Notes: a model not told the origin generated them from the sequence alone. A stretch of DNA of 64,000 bases from Jeotgalibaca dankookensis (GCF_002005405.1 NZ_CP019728.1:1116001-1180000), one strand, 5' to 3'. Numbered from the stretch's first letter, positions 44,002 through 53,075 are shown. Program-made: numbers and translations.

Positions 44002-45558
44002 TTAAATCATTGCTTGGTCTACCGCATTCCGAACAAATTCTACTTGTGGTCCATAGACAATATGAATGTGTTTCTCAGACGGGAAGAAAAATCCTGTTGA
44101 TCCAGACTTTTCTAGTAATCCTTTGTCAACAACACTAACATCCTTCAAATCAATTCTTAAACGTGTAATACAGTTTTCAACATTTGCTATATTATCTCTT
44201 CCTCCAAGTGCTTCTACAACAATGGTAGCAATTTCATCGTATCTTTTTTCTCGAATTAAAGTGTTATCTAAGTTTTGAGATTCTTCCCGTCCTGGTGTCT
44301 TGATATCAAACTTTAAGATTGCCCATTTAAATATGAAGTAAGTTAATGTACCTAACGCTGTTCCAATTAACACTAAGAACAACCAATTAGTTCGCTCATA
44401 TAATAATCCAAAAATAGCAAAGTCAAAAATCGTTCCACGGATGTAACCAATACCAACGTTAGCTAAGGAAAGCAATACAGCTCCAATCCCTACTATTCCG
44501 GCGTAAGCTACGAACAATAATGGTGCAATAAAAACAAAAGTAAATTCCAATGGTTCTGTGACATTTCCAAGCATGGCAGTTAGTACCATGGTAATCAGCA
44601 TTGAACGTACTTCTACTTTATTTTCTTCACGAGTTGTTCTATACATCGCTAAAGCGATTCCTGGAAATAGAAACAGAGTGACTAGCATTTGCTGTTGAGC
44701 CATGAAACGAGTTAATTCTGGCATCAAGGACCAATATTCTGTATTTGGTCCTTGATTGAATAATACTTCGTTCATTGCTGGTACAACACCAACGAAAGTT
44801 TGTCCATCGATAATATAAGTTCCTCCAGCTTCAGTAAATCTAAATAAAGCATTCCATACATGGTGTAATCCAAATGGGATAAATAGACGTTCTCCTGCAG
44901 CGGTAAAAAAAGGTCCCATGGTGCTTAGGAATACAACAGATAGCTTCATTAGTGCACCTACGAATATTTCCCATATGAAGGGTAATAAAATACCAATAAC
45001 AATCATGACTCCAATAGTGATAATGGGAACTGACTTTTTACCGGAGAAAAAAGCAAAAGCTGTAGGGAGTTCCAAATTATAAAATTTGTCAGTTGCCCAA
45101 GCTGCAATTAGACCAGTAATAATACCACCTGCAGCACTAATATTCATTGTTTGAATACCTAGTACATTAATTTGTCCAACTTGAGTCATAATCTCTGGAT
45201 CTGCCATTTTTCCAGTTAACGTCAACCATACATTCATCGTAATTATTAAAGTCAAGTACCCTGTAACAGCAGCAAAAACAGAAATTCCTTTATCTTTCTT
45301 ACTCATTCCATATGCGACTCCCATAGCGAATAGTAAAGGAATATTATCGAAAATCACACTAGCTATAGTTCTAATACTAATTAATATTGCATTAATATTC
45401 TCATTCCCTAAAAAAGAAAATCTTTCAATCATATAAGGCTGTACGAACGCCCCACTAATCCCTAAAATCATTCCCACCGGCGCTAGAACGCCAATAGGGA
45501 GTAGTAGAGTTCGTCCAAATTTTTGAATTGATTCTCCATATCTTTTATTTTTAGCCAT
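44002..45558 (-). CDS. PTS EIICB transporter of the glucose/maltose superfamily, substrate unknown
   Basis: A 518-residue permease: N-terminal IIC domain with about ten membrane helices (LLPIGVLAPVGMILGISGAF; IPFGLHHVWNALFRFTEAGG; GNVTEPLEFTFVF with the conserved PLEF-type substrate loop), then a C-terminal IIB domain with the phospho-cysteine in NCITRLRIDLKDV near residue 463. No IIA domain is fused or adjacent; the orphan EIIA-Glc at 11.4-11.9 kb may serve it. It is the first gene of the module, so the module's substrate probably enters as a 6-phosphate. MalX/GlvC-like relatives make an alpha-glucoside alternative possible. Confidence 0.87.
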   Translation of the reverse strand: MAKNKRYGESIQKFGRTLLLPIGVLAPVGMILGISGAFVQPYMIERFSFLGNENINAILISIRTIASVIFDNIPLLFAMGVAYGMSKKDKGISVFAAVTGYLTLIITMNVWLTLTGKMADPEIMTQVGQINVLGIQTMNISAAGGIITGLIAAWATDKFYNLELPTAFAFFSGKKSVPIITIGVMIVIGILLPFIWEIFVGALMKLSVVFLSTMGPFFTAAGERLFIPFGLHHVWNALFRFTEAGGTYIIDGQTFVGVVPAMNEVLFNQGPNTEYWSLMPELTRFMAQQQMLVTLFLFPGIALAMYRTTREENKVEVRSMLITMVLTAMLGNVTEPLEFTFVFIAPLLFVAYAGIVGIGAVLLSLANVGIGYIRGTIFDFAIFGLLYERTNWLFLVLIGTALGTLTYFIFKWAILKFDIKTPGREESQNLDNTLIREKRYDEIATIVVEALGGRDNIANVENCITRLRIDLKDVSVVDKGLLEKSGSTGFFFPSEKHIHIVYGPQVEFVRNAVDQAMI

Positions 45559-45598
45559 GTATTACACTCCTTTATAATTAAGTTATTAAAATTCTACC

Positions 45599-45672
45599 AT
45601 TATAGTAATTTTATAAAAAGCGTTTTCAATAAACTCATAGTGACTTAAGTCACCTATTATGACTGAGGTCAT
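45599..45672 (-). promoter_or_regulatory. Promoter region of the PTS-lyase module: -10, cre-like site and two operator palindromes
   Basis: Minus strand TATAAT at 45599-45604 lies 41 bases before the PTS gene. A cre-like sequence TGAAAACGCTTTTT (45615-45628) overlaps the -35 area, predicting CcpA repression. Further upstream are two related palindromes, TGACTTAAGTCA (45641-45652; 14 bases with its flanks) and TGACTGAGGTCA (45660-45671), with centres 19 bases apart, suitable for a dimeric regulator such as the RpiR protein of the module. Confidence 0.7.
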
Positions 45673-45690
45673 TATATTTTTATTGCTTTA

Positions 45691-45727
45691 AAAAAATAGC
45701 ACTGACAAATTGAATTGTCAGTGCTAT
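45691..45727. terminator. rbs operon terminator; second copy of the 37-bp direct repeat
   Basis: Identical base for base to 39101-39137, in the same orientation. It forms the terminator of the minus-strand rbsB, with a T-rich run continuing into 45682-45690. Unlike the first copy, the outer stem bases are not paired. Confidence 0.9.
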
Positions 45728-45745
45728 AGCGTCATTTAATCTCTT

Positions 45746-46678
45746 TTATTTTTTTACCAGTTCTAGTGGTGAAGCAATATAATCTTCAATTGTTTCGCCA
45801 GCAAAGTAGTCATAAGCAGCTTGCATAGCAAGTCTACCCATTTCTCCTGGTTGTTGTGCTACAGTTGCGCTCAATTTTCCTTCTTCAACTGCTTTGATTC
45901 CGTCTTCTGTTCCGTCAAATCCAACGACTTGAATCGAGTCGGTTAGTCCTGCCGATTGAATCGCTTCAATCGCTCCTAATGCCATTTCGTCATTTTGTGC
46001 AAAGACTGCTTTGATTTCGGGATTAGCTTGTAACATGTTTTCCATAACGGTTAAACCTTCAGCACGATCAAAATTTGCAGTTTGGCTATCGACAACGTCA
46101 AGTGAATCTTCCGCAATGTTCATAAAGCCTTTTCCGCGTTCGCGGGTTGCAGATGCCCCTGGTACACCTTCTAATTGAACAGTTACAACGTCCTTTCCGG
46201 AAATTTCCATGATGTATTCTGCGGCCATTTCGCCACCTTCAGTGTTATCGGAAGCAACTAATGTCACAACTTCTCCGCCATCACTTGAACGGTCAATGGT
46301 AATAACAGGAATTCCTGCTGCATTGGCAGATTCAACGGCAGGCGTAATTGCAGAAGAGTCAACTGGATTAATTAAAAGGATATCTACTCCCTGTTGAATT
46401 AAATCATCCACATCGTTAGTTTGCTTCGCGGTATCGTTTTGAGCATCGACACTCTTAACTTCTGTACCATTTTCACTTGCTAAGTCGGAAATACCTTCGT
46501 CTAATGACACGAAAAACGGATTATTTAAAGTTGAGATTGAAACACCAACTACTAATTCAGATGCTTCTCTTTCTTCTACTGGTCCAGATTCAGCTGTATT
46601 TTCACCTTCTAAGGTTGCTGCGCCACATCCTGCTAGAAATAACGTTGCTGCTGCTGCTAAACTAAAAATCTTTTTCAT
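45746..46678 (-). CDS. rbsB: Ribose-binding lipoprotein
   Basis: Extracellular receptor for D-ribose delivering it to RbsA/RbsC. A lipobox LFLAGC is at about residue 18, followed by a short acidic linker and a type I periplasmic-binding fold with VGVSISTLNNPFFVSL, DAQNDTAKQTNDVDDLI, VITIDRSSDGG and FAQNDEMALGAIEAI. GGAGG is 10 bases before the ATG at 46678, which I prefer to the ATG at 46687. It is the last gene of the rbs operon. Confidence 0.94.
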   Translation of the reverse strand: MKKIFSLAAAATLFLAGCGAATLEGENTAESGPVEEREASELVVGVSISTLNNPFFVSLDEGISDLASENGTEVKSVDAQNDTAKQTNDVDDLIQQGVDILLINPVDSSAITPAVESANAAGIPVITIDRSSDGGEVVTLVASDNTEGGEMAAEYIMEISGKDVVTVQLEGVPGASATRERGKGFMNIAEDSLDVVDSQTANFDRAEGLTVMENMLQANPEIKAVFAQNDEMALGAIEAIQSAGLTDSIQVVGFDGTEDGIKAVEEGKLSATVAQQPGEMGRLAMQAAYDYFAGETIEDYIASPLELVKK

Positions 46679-46699
46679 ATTAATCATTCCTCCATTTTT

Positions 46700-47656
46700 T
46701 TATTTTTTATTTTTTCTATCTAGTAAAACTGCAATAATAATAACAATCCCTTTGACAACTTGTTGGTAAAAACTAGAGATACCTAAGAGGTTCATCCCAT
46801 TATTCAGCGTTCCAATAATTAAAGCACCAATCAAGGTTCCAACAATTCTACCACGTCCGCCCGATAAACTTGTTCCACCCAACACAACAGAAGCAATCGC
46901 ATCCATTTCATAAGAACCTCCTGCTGTTGGTTGCGCCGAGTTTAATCGAGATGTGATGATAATTCCTGATAAGGAAGCCATTAAACCAGATATGGCATAA
47001 ATCCCAATTTTAATGCGATCATTTTTAATACCTGCGATAAAAGACGCTTTTTCGTTCCCACCAATTGCAAATGTCTTTCTACCGAATGTTGTTTTGTGTA
47101 AAACAATAAACAATATTAAGAAACTGATTAACATCAAAATAACTGGAAAAGGAATACCAAACAAGTAACCACGACCCACGTACTTAAAGATAAAGCTATC
47201 ACCAATACCGGTAATCGGGTTACCATCAGTATACACTAAGGTAAGACCGCGGTAAATCGTCATTGTTGCTAGTGTAGCAATAAAGGGAGCCATTTTCCCT
47301 TTCGTAATTAGTAACCCGTTTATGCCTCCTAGTACCGTTCCTAAAATCAGACTCATCAGCATAGCTAGTAAGGGGTCTAGCCCGCCAGCAATTGCGCCTG
47401 CCATAAGCGCACTACTTAAAGCTAAAGTAGAACCAACAGATAAATCAATCCCTCCGGTAATAATAACAAAGGTCATCCCAAAGGCAATCAGCGCATTGGT
47501 GGAAACTTGTCGCAATAGATTTAGTAAGTTTGTCGGTGCGATAAAGCCGGGATTCATAACGGTTACTAATACGATTAAGACAATTAATGCTAATAGTGGT
47601 CCTAATTTACCGAGAGATATCTTTGAGTGGCCTTTACTCTCTTTTATATCATTCAT
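46700..47656 (-). CDS. rbsC: Ribose ABC transporter permease
   Basis: A 318-residue membrane protein with eight or more helices. The EAA-like loop region SFIAGIKNDRIKIGIYAISG contacts the ATPase, and GGIDLSVGSTLALSSALMAG plus GRIVGTLIGALIIGTLNNGMNL are characteristic of RbsC. It starts one base after the rbsA stop. Confidence 0.94.
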   Translation of the reverse strand: MNDIKESKGHSKISLGKLGPLLALIVLIVLVTVMNPGFIAPTNLLNLLRQVSTNALIAFGMTFVIITGGIDLSVGSTLALSSALMAGAIAGGLDPLLAMLMSLILGTVLGGINGLLITKGKMAPFIATLATMTIYRGLTLVYTDGNPITGIGDSFIFKYVGRGYLFGIPFPVILMLISFLILFIVLHKTTFGRKTFAIGGNEKASFIAGIKNDRIKIGIYAISGLMASLSGIIITSRLNSAQPTAGGSYEMDAIASVVLGGTSLSGGRGRIVGTLIGALIIGTLNNGMNLLGISSFYQQVVKGIVIIIAVLLDRKNKK

Positions 47657-47657
47657 C

Positions 47658-49148
47658 TTAATAGCCTCCTGTTGCTAATTTCATTATTTTTTCTTCAGTT
47701 GCTTCACTCTTAGACAACTCTCCTGCAATATTTCCTTCATGAACGACGATGACACGATCACTAACCCCTAATATTTCAGGTAAGTCACTGGAGACCATAA
47801 TAATTGCCACGCCTCGGTCTGCTAACTCGTTCATCAATTGGTAGATTTCACGCTTGGCTCCTACATCGACACCTCGAGTGGGTTCATCTAATATAAGGAC
47901 TTTCGATCCAATCCCAATCCATTTGGCCAGGACAACTTTTTGTTGGTTCCCACCAGATAAACTAGATGCGGCATCGAATTCACTTTCAGCTTTAACCTTT
48001 AAACGTTTCATCAGCATAGTAGCAAATTCTGATTCTGCTTTTGTATCAATAATTCCCTTTTTAATAAACCCATCAATAGAAGGGAGACTAATGTTGTCGC
48101 GTAGCGAGTAATCAAGAATTAATCCTTCTTCTTTTCGATTTTCAGTTAGAAAACCAATTCCTTCCTTAATAGCACTACTCGGATTATTAATCGTTATCTT
48201 TTTACCTTCTAAAAATATTTCACCTTTATCTAACGGATCAACTCCGAAGATACTTCGCATAATTTCAGTACGGCCTGCTCCCATTAATCCTGAGAAACCG
48301 ACAATTTCTCCTGATTTCACTTGAAAAGAAATATTTTGAAACCGGTCTTTTTGCGTTAAATCTCTAACTTCAAAAACAACATCTTTTATTTCTGAATGTT
48401 TCTCTGGATAATAATCTTCTAAATCACGCCCCACCATCTTCCGAACAACTTCGTCATTATTGGTAGCCGCGGTAAGGGAGGTGTCAATTGAAACTCCGTC
48501 TCGCATGACCGTTATCCGATCACTGATTTTAAAAATTTCTTCCATTCGGTGAGAAATATAAATAATAGATACATTTTTATCCGTTAAAGTTCGGATAATT
48601 TTAAATAAAATATCAATCTCCCTTTCCGTTAAAGCAGCAGTTGGCTCATCCATAATAATTACTTGAGCATTTGTCATCAGTGATTTTGCAATTTCAATCA
48701 TTTGTTGTTGACCAACGGAAAGATTTTTTACATCTTCGTCTAAATCGAGTGTGACACCCAATTCGTTGAATGTTTTTTCTGCCAATGCGCGCATTTTCTT
48801 TGTTTGAACGATACCAAGTTTATTTTTAAATTCTTTTCCTATAAACAAATTTTCTAAAACAGTCATTTCTGGCCAGGTATTCATTTCTTGATGAATAAAA
48901 CTAATACCGTAGTCTTCTGCTTCCTTGGGATTTTCGAAACGCTTTTCTTCTCCATCAATTCGTATTTCTCCCGCATCTGATTTATGCAAGCCCGTCAATA
49001 TATTCATCAGTGTCGATTTACCAGCCCCATTTTCACCCATTAAGGCATGGACTTCGCCTACTTGAATATCAAAATCGACGCCTCTTAAAACAGAGTTACT
49101 CCCAAAACTTTTCTTAATCCCTGTCATCTTTACTTCCATTGGATCCAC
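47658..49148 (-). CDS. rbsA: Ribose ABC transporter ATP-binding protein (tandem ATPase)
   Basis: A 496-residue duplicated ABC ATPase. The first half has Walker A GENGAGKST, signature LSVGQQQ and Walker B IIMDEPTAALTE. The second half has a degenerate Walker A (GLMGAGRTE) but a good signature (LSGGNQQK) and Walker B LILDEPTRGVDVG. This asymmetry is normal for sugar importers of the RbsA/MglA type. It powers uptake through RbsC. Confidence 0.95.
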   Translation of the reverse strand: MDPMEVKMTGIKKSFGSNSVLRGVDFDIQVGEVHALMGENGAGKSTLMNILTGLHKSDAGEIRIDGEEKRFENPKEAEDYGISFIHQEMNTWPEMTVLENLFIGKEFKNKLGIVQTKKMRALAEKTFNELGVTLDLDEDVKNLSVGQQQMIEIAKSLMTNAQVIIMDEPTAALTEREIDILFKIIRTLTDKNVSIIYISHRMEEIFKISDRITVMRDGVSIDTSLTAATNNDEVVRKMVGRDLEDYYPEKHSEIKDVVFEVRDLTQKDRFQNISFQVKSGEIVGFSGLMGAGRTEIMRSIFGVDPLDKGEIFLEGKKITINNPSSAIKEGIGFLTENRKEEGLILDYSLRDNISLPSIDGFIKKGIIDTKAESEFATMLMKRLKVKAESEFDAASSLSGGNQQKVVLAKWIGIGSKVLILDEPTRGVDVGAKREIYQLMNELADRGVAIIMVSSDLPEILGVSDRVIVVHEGNIAGELSKSEATEEKIMKLATGGY

Positions 49149-49151
49149 CTC

Positions 49152-49550
49152 CTAAAATAAAACCCCTGATTGTAAAATAATATTTGAATATGGCGTTGCT
49201 TCTCCTGTACGAATAACTGCTTTAACATTTTTTAATTCGCGTTTAAATGCTTCATGACTGATAAAGACAAGGCGTTCTTCTTCTATAAGTGCCGATTCTA
49301 CTGCTTTTAATTGTGAAGGATTATGCGTTTTGATTTCTTCAGCTAAGATTGCTTCTTCTACCTTCATATCTTCTAATACTACTTTCAATATCTTTATGAA
49401 AGAAGGATCTGAAAGCGAGATTGCTAAATCAATTTTTTTTACACCCTCCGGGATTGGTAAACCAGCGTCTCCAATAGCAATTTTATCAGTATGCCCTAAA
49501 TCGGTTAGAACTTTAGCAATGTCACTATTTAATATTCCATGTTTTTTCAA
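49152..49550 (-). CDS. rbsD: D-ribose pyranase
   Basis: A 132-residue cytosolic mutarotase converting beta-pyranose to furanose forms of ribose, the form used by RbsK. The catalytic histidine and aspartate are in the N-terminal LGHTDKIAIGDAGLPIP (about residues 18-34), and the C-terminal IRTGEATPYSNIILQSGVLF matches the family end. Its start overlaps rbsK by 26 bases, indicating translational coupling. Confidence 0.95.
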   Translation of the reverse strand: MKKHGILNSDIAKVLTDLGHTDKIAIGDAGLPIPEGVKKIDLAISLSDPSFIKILKVVLEDMKVEEAILAEEIKTHNPSQLKAVESALIEEERLVFISHEAFKRELKNVKAVIRTGEATPYSNIILQSGVLF

Positions 49551-50430
49551 AGTGTTTACTCTCCTTCATCTCTTCTAGCGAAGGCATTCCGCCTTGCGCA
49601 CCAAACTTTTGAATGGACAAGGAAGCTGCCAAGTTTCCAAAGCGGATACTCTCAGCCATATCTAAACCAGATGAAATGGCTACTGCAAATGCACCATTAA
49701 AAGTATCGCCAGCCCCAGTTGTATCAGTTGGTACTACTTTATAAGCTGGAATTTGTTGTTCACTTGTCCCATCATGATAATAAACACCTTTAGAACCCAT
49801 TGTTAGAATCAATTTATTAGGATATTTAGCTAGCCCTTCTGAGATGGACAGGTTTTCAAATAGTTGATGAAATTCATTTTCATTTGGCGTAAAGTAAGTG
49901 GTTTTTTCAAAAATACTTTGATCTACTTTACGTGCTGGTGCTGGGTTATAAATAACTTTGACACCATTCTCATAGCACAAATTAATAACAGCTGTTACAG
50001 TCTCTTGAGGTAATTCGTTTTGTACGACTACGATATCTGCATCTTGAATGACTTCTGTTAACGCTGTAATACGAGCGGGATTGATTTCATTGTTAGCACC
50101 TGGAATGAACACAATGTTGTTATCACCATCTACTATTGTAATATGAGCAGATCCAGACGGTTTATGTGTAACCCGTTCCACAAAATCGGTATGAATGTGA
50201 TTTTTTTCTAAGTTACCCACTAACTCATTACCAAAAATATCCACTCCTACTGTTCCTATCATGTATACATTAGCCCCTAAGCGTGCGCTTGCAACGGCTT
50301 GATTAGCTCCTTTACCTCCAAAGGTCGTTTTAAAATCTAACCCTGTTACTGTTTCGCCTATTTCTGGTCGCTTACTTGCTGTTACAACAAAATCGGTTGA
50401 GATACTTCCTACTACAACTATTTTTTTCAT
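49525..50430 (-). CDS. rbsK: Ribokinase
   Basis: Phosphorylates D-ribose to ribose-5-phosphate. PfkB-family motifs are the N-terminal TTFGGKGANQAVASARLGA and the C-terminal TDTTGAGDTFNGAFAVA with the catalytic aspartate (GAGD). Length 301 is standard. Its ATG overlaps the rbsR stop by four bases (ATGA), and its end overlaps rbsD. Confidence 0.95.
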   Translation of the reverse strand: MKKIVVVGSISTDFVVTASKRPEIGETVTGLDFKTTFGGKGANQAVASARLGANVYMIGTVGVDIFGNELVGNLEKNHIHTDFVERVTHKPSGSAHITIVDGDNNIVFIPGANNEINPARITALTEVIQDADIVVVQNELPQETVTAVINLCYENGVKVIYNPAPARKVDQSIFEKTTYFTPNENEFHQLFENLSISEGLAKYPNKLILTMGSKGVYYHDGTSEQQIPAYKVVPTDTTGAGDTFNGAFAVAISSGLDMAESIRFGNLAASLSIQKFGAQGGMPSLEEMKESKHFEKTWNIK

Positions 50431-51407
50431 AACGAACCCTTCTCTCTTAATGATTCTCTTAACTTTAATGTTACTGGTAATTGAATATGTTTTTTCTTAA
50501 TTGGTTTTTTTTCTAGAATATCACATAATAACTCTGCACCTTGATAACCAATCTCATAAGCAGGTTGAGAGATGGTTGTTAAACCCGGATACATCATACG
50601 GCTAAAAGACATATCGTCGTAGCCGATAATTTGAAAGTCCTCTGGAATTTTTAACCCTCTTTTACTCGCTTCTTTCATTACTGCCAAGGCATAAACGTCG
50701 TTTGAAGCAATAACTGTGTCGGCGTCTTGATGCTGTTTAAAAAAATCTTGTGCCGTCTCTTCGGCTAAATCTGATTGGAAGCTAGGTGTTTGAAAGCGTT
50801 CATAAGATAGCTTATACTCTTTTAAAACCTGTTCACTACCCGCCAACCGAACCAGTGAACTCGCTACATTTTGAGGTCCTACCATAATGACAATTTTTTT
50901 TGGACGGCGGTGGATAACCGCTTGGGCAGCTAAGGTTCCACCTAAAAAATCATCAGAATGAACGGCATACTTTTGATTGTTTGTGACACGGTCTAATAGC
51001 ACAAAAGGCATGTCTTTCATTTTAGCGGTATTCCCTTGTACAGCTGAGACTACACCTGCTACATTATTTTGTGCAAATATTTTGAGGTAGTCATTTTCCT
51101 TTTCTGGATTTTCTTCGACATTTCCTAATAATAAACTATACCCACGTTTATTAACACTGTCTTCCACACCTTTGGCAATCGCTGGAAAAAAGGGATTGGT
51201 TATGTCAGGTAACAATAATCCAATTAACTTAGATTTTTTTTGATATAAGGATCTGGCAACTTCGTTGGGATGGAAATTTAACGTTTTAGCGGCTTCCTCA
51301 ACTTTTTTTTGAGTTGATTCACGTACATAACCACTGTGGTTTAACGCTCTTGAAACAGTAGCAACTGAAACTTGTGCTAACTTAGCTACATCACGAATGG
51401 TTGTCAT
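50427..51407 (-). CDS. rbsR: Ribose operon repressor (LacI family)
   Basis: A 326-residue LacI-family repressor: N-terminal HTH TIRDVAKLAQVSVATVSRAL (residues 3-22), hinge helix NEVARSLYQKK, and a periplasmic-binding-like ligand domain. It is the first gene of rbsRKDACB and has a central-CG palindrome at its own promoter, so it most likely represses the whole operon until ribose is present. Confidence 0.94.
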   Translation of the reverse strand: MTTIRDVAKLAQVSVATVSRALNHSGYVRESTQKKVEEAAKTLNFHPNEVARSLYQKKSKLIGLLLPDITNPFFPAIAKGVEDSVNKRGYSLLLGNVEENPEKENDYLKIFAQNNVAGVVSAVQGNTAKMKDMPFVLLDRVTNNQKYAVHSDDFLGGTLAAQAVIHRRPKKIVIMVGPQNVASSLVRLAGSEQVLKEYKLSYERFQTPSFQSDLAEETAQDFFKQHQDADTVIASNDVYALAVMKEASKRGLKIPEDFQIIGYDDMSFSRMMYPGLTTISQPAYEIGYQGAELLCDILEKKPIKKKHIQLPVTLKLRESLREKGSL

Positions 51408-51429
51408 ACAAGCAACTCCTTTCTAATTG

Positions 51430-51478
51430 TGGAACCGGTTACAGTTAATAATTTATCATGTTTAATTTTTTTTTGCAA
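51430..51478 (-). promoter_or_regulatory. rbs promoter with RbsR operator (also cre-like)
   Basis: Minus strand TTGCAA (51473-51478), a 17-base spacer, TAAATT (51450-51455) with an upstream TGA. Just downstream lies TGTAACCGGTTCCA (51430-51443), an imperfectly mirrored palindrome with central CG typical of LacI-family operators; it also fits the relaxed cre consensus. Confidence 0.78.
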
Positions 51479-51577
51479 GTACTTTTTAAAATTTATTTTC
51501 GCATCTCTTATATTTTTTTGGTAAACTCACTATCAGAAGCAGTTCTGCCTCTAAATTTTATGAATGGAGAGAAAAAA

Positions 51578-52588
51578 ATGACAAAAAAACGTTGGGTAGC
51601 AATTGGACTTTCAATTGTTGTCTTTGTAATATCACTCGTTATCCCGGCAATAGGCAATAGTTTAAAAGCAGAAGATCCAGAAGAAAATAAAGGCAACATG
51701 GTCCGAGATTTTTATAATGATGCCCGAAGTGTCACTGTTATAGAAAATGGTGACCCCACTAGTCGTATTGCTGTGCTTGATATAGAAGGAACGATTGTTG
51801 ATCAAGAAGTTTCCCCTTTAGCCACAGTTGGCTATAACCACCAAAAATTACTTGGAGATTTAGAGGCAATGAAAACAGACGATACCATTAAAGCAATTAT
51901 TCTGCGTATCAATTCTCCTGGTGGTGGTGTTTATGAAAGTGCTGAATTGACAGATAAAATTGAAGAAGTTAAAGAAGCGCGTGATATTCCCGTTTATACA
52001 GTTATGGAAAATATGGCTGCGAGCGGCGGCTATTACATTGCCGCTCATTCCGAAAAAATTTTCGCCCAAACTGAAACAATTACCGGTTCAATCGGTGTGA
52101 TTATGCAAGGGTTTAACGTTAGTGAGCTCCTTGATAAGTTAGGTATTGAAGATATGACAATTAAAAGTGGTGATTTAAAGGATTTAGGTTCTATCACACG
52201 TGAAAGTACTTCTGAAGAGTTATCTGTTTTACAAGAACTCGTTGATAATATGTACGAACGTTTTGTTGACACCGTAGAATCTGGACGTGATTTGAGTCGC
52301 GAAGAGATTTATGCACTAGCAGACGGCCGCATTTACGATGGCGAGCAAGCTCTGGAAAATGGTCTGGTTGATGAACTTGGATACTTTGATGATGCGCTTT
52401 TGGATTTACGAAATACTCATTCTCTAGAAAATGCCCAAGTTATTTCTTTCCAAAGAAATGATCTCGATTGGTTTAATAATTTTTTTGTTAATTTCAAAGG
52501 GCTCATGCCAAAACAAAATTTAGCATTACCAGATATTAGTACCCATGAAGAAGCACCTCAGTTTATGTACGTATATAGGGGGTTATAA
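51578..52588 (+). CDS. sppA: Signal peptide peptidase SppA
   Basis: A membrane-bound serine protease that cleaves leftover signal peptides. The true start is the ATG at 51578 after GGAGAG (336 residues); the open frame begins 40 codons earlier without support. One N-terminal membrane helix (WVAIGLSIVVFVISLVIPAI), the S49 core with INSPGGGVYES, the nucleophile serine in NMAASGGYYIAAHS and the general-base lysine in IKSGDLKDLGSI. The RDD gene follows 4 bases after the stop. Confidence 0.93.
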   Translation: MTKKRWVAIGLSIVVFVISLVIPAIGNSLKAEDPEENKGNMVRDFYNDARSVTVIENGDPTSRIAVLDIEGTIVDQEVSPLATVGYNHQKLLGDLEAMKTDDTIKAIILRINSPGGGVYESAELTDKIEEVKEARDIPVYTVMENMAASGGYYIAAHSEKIFAQTETITGSIGVIMQGFNVSELLDKLGIEDMTIKSGDLKDLGSITRESTSEELSVLQELVDNMYERFVDTVESGRDLSREEIYALADGRIYDGEQALENGLVDELGYFDDALLDLRNTHSLENAQVISFQRNDLDWFNNFFVNFKGLMPKQNLALPDISTHEEAPQFMYVYRGL

Positions 52589-52592
52589 GCGA

Positions 52593-53027
52593 ATGATTGA
52601 TTCATTTGAAGAATATTCTGATTACATCTACACCGGTTTTTTAATTCGCTTCTTTGCTTTCTTGATTGATTTGATGGTAATTGGCTCCATTCAGAGGCTA
52701 ACCTTATTTCTTCTAGATGCCAGCCTTCTAAAGACGCTACTGGCTTTGTTTATTTATTTGCTATATTTTGTTTTAATGACTAAATTAAATGATGGACAAA
52801 CGCTAGGAAAGATGGTCTTTGGTATTAAAGTAGTGGCCCTACACGAGAAAAACTTATCTTGGAAAACCGTTCTAGTTCGTGAAGGCTTTGGCCGGTACCT
52901 ACAAAAAACCATTTTTATTCTCTATACCATCGCAATTTTTACCCCTCATAAACAACATTTTGTTGATTTATTAACGGATACTTCAGTTGTTACCATTAAC
53001 TTTTTACGATTACTTGAAAGAAACTAA
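52593..53027 (+). CDS. RDD-family membrane protein
   Basis: A 144-residue protein with about three membrane helices and the RDD signature: RFFAFLIDLMVI near the N-terminus and NDGQTLGKMVFGIKVV in the middle. The start at 52593 follows GGGGG within the end of sppA; an upstream in-frame ATG inside sppA has no ribosome site. sppA-RDD pairing is common in Firmicutes. Function is not established. Confidence 0.85.
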   Translation: MIDSFEEYSDYIYTGFLIRFFAFLIDLMVIGSIQRLTLFLLDASLLKTLLALFIYLLYFVLMTKLNDGQTLGKMVFGIKVVALHEKNLSWKTVLVREGFGRYLQKTIFILYTIAIFTPHKQHFVDLLTDTSVVTINFLRLLERN

Positions 53028-53071
53028 AAATACTGCACCGCTAGTCCTAACTAGTTGTGCAGTATTTTTTT
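53026..53071 (+). terminator. Terminator of sppA-RDD
   Basis: AAAAATACTGCAC and GTGCAGTATTTTTT form the outer stem, with an inner CTAG/CTAG stem. Confidence 0.9.
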
Positions 53072-53075
53072 AAAC

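Noticed and set aside
47658-49148. Degenerate second Walker A in RbsA as a sign of decay
   Set aside because: It is the usual state in sugar importers of this type.
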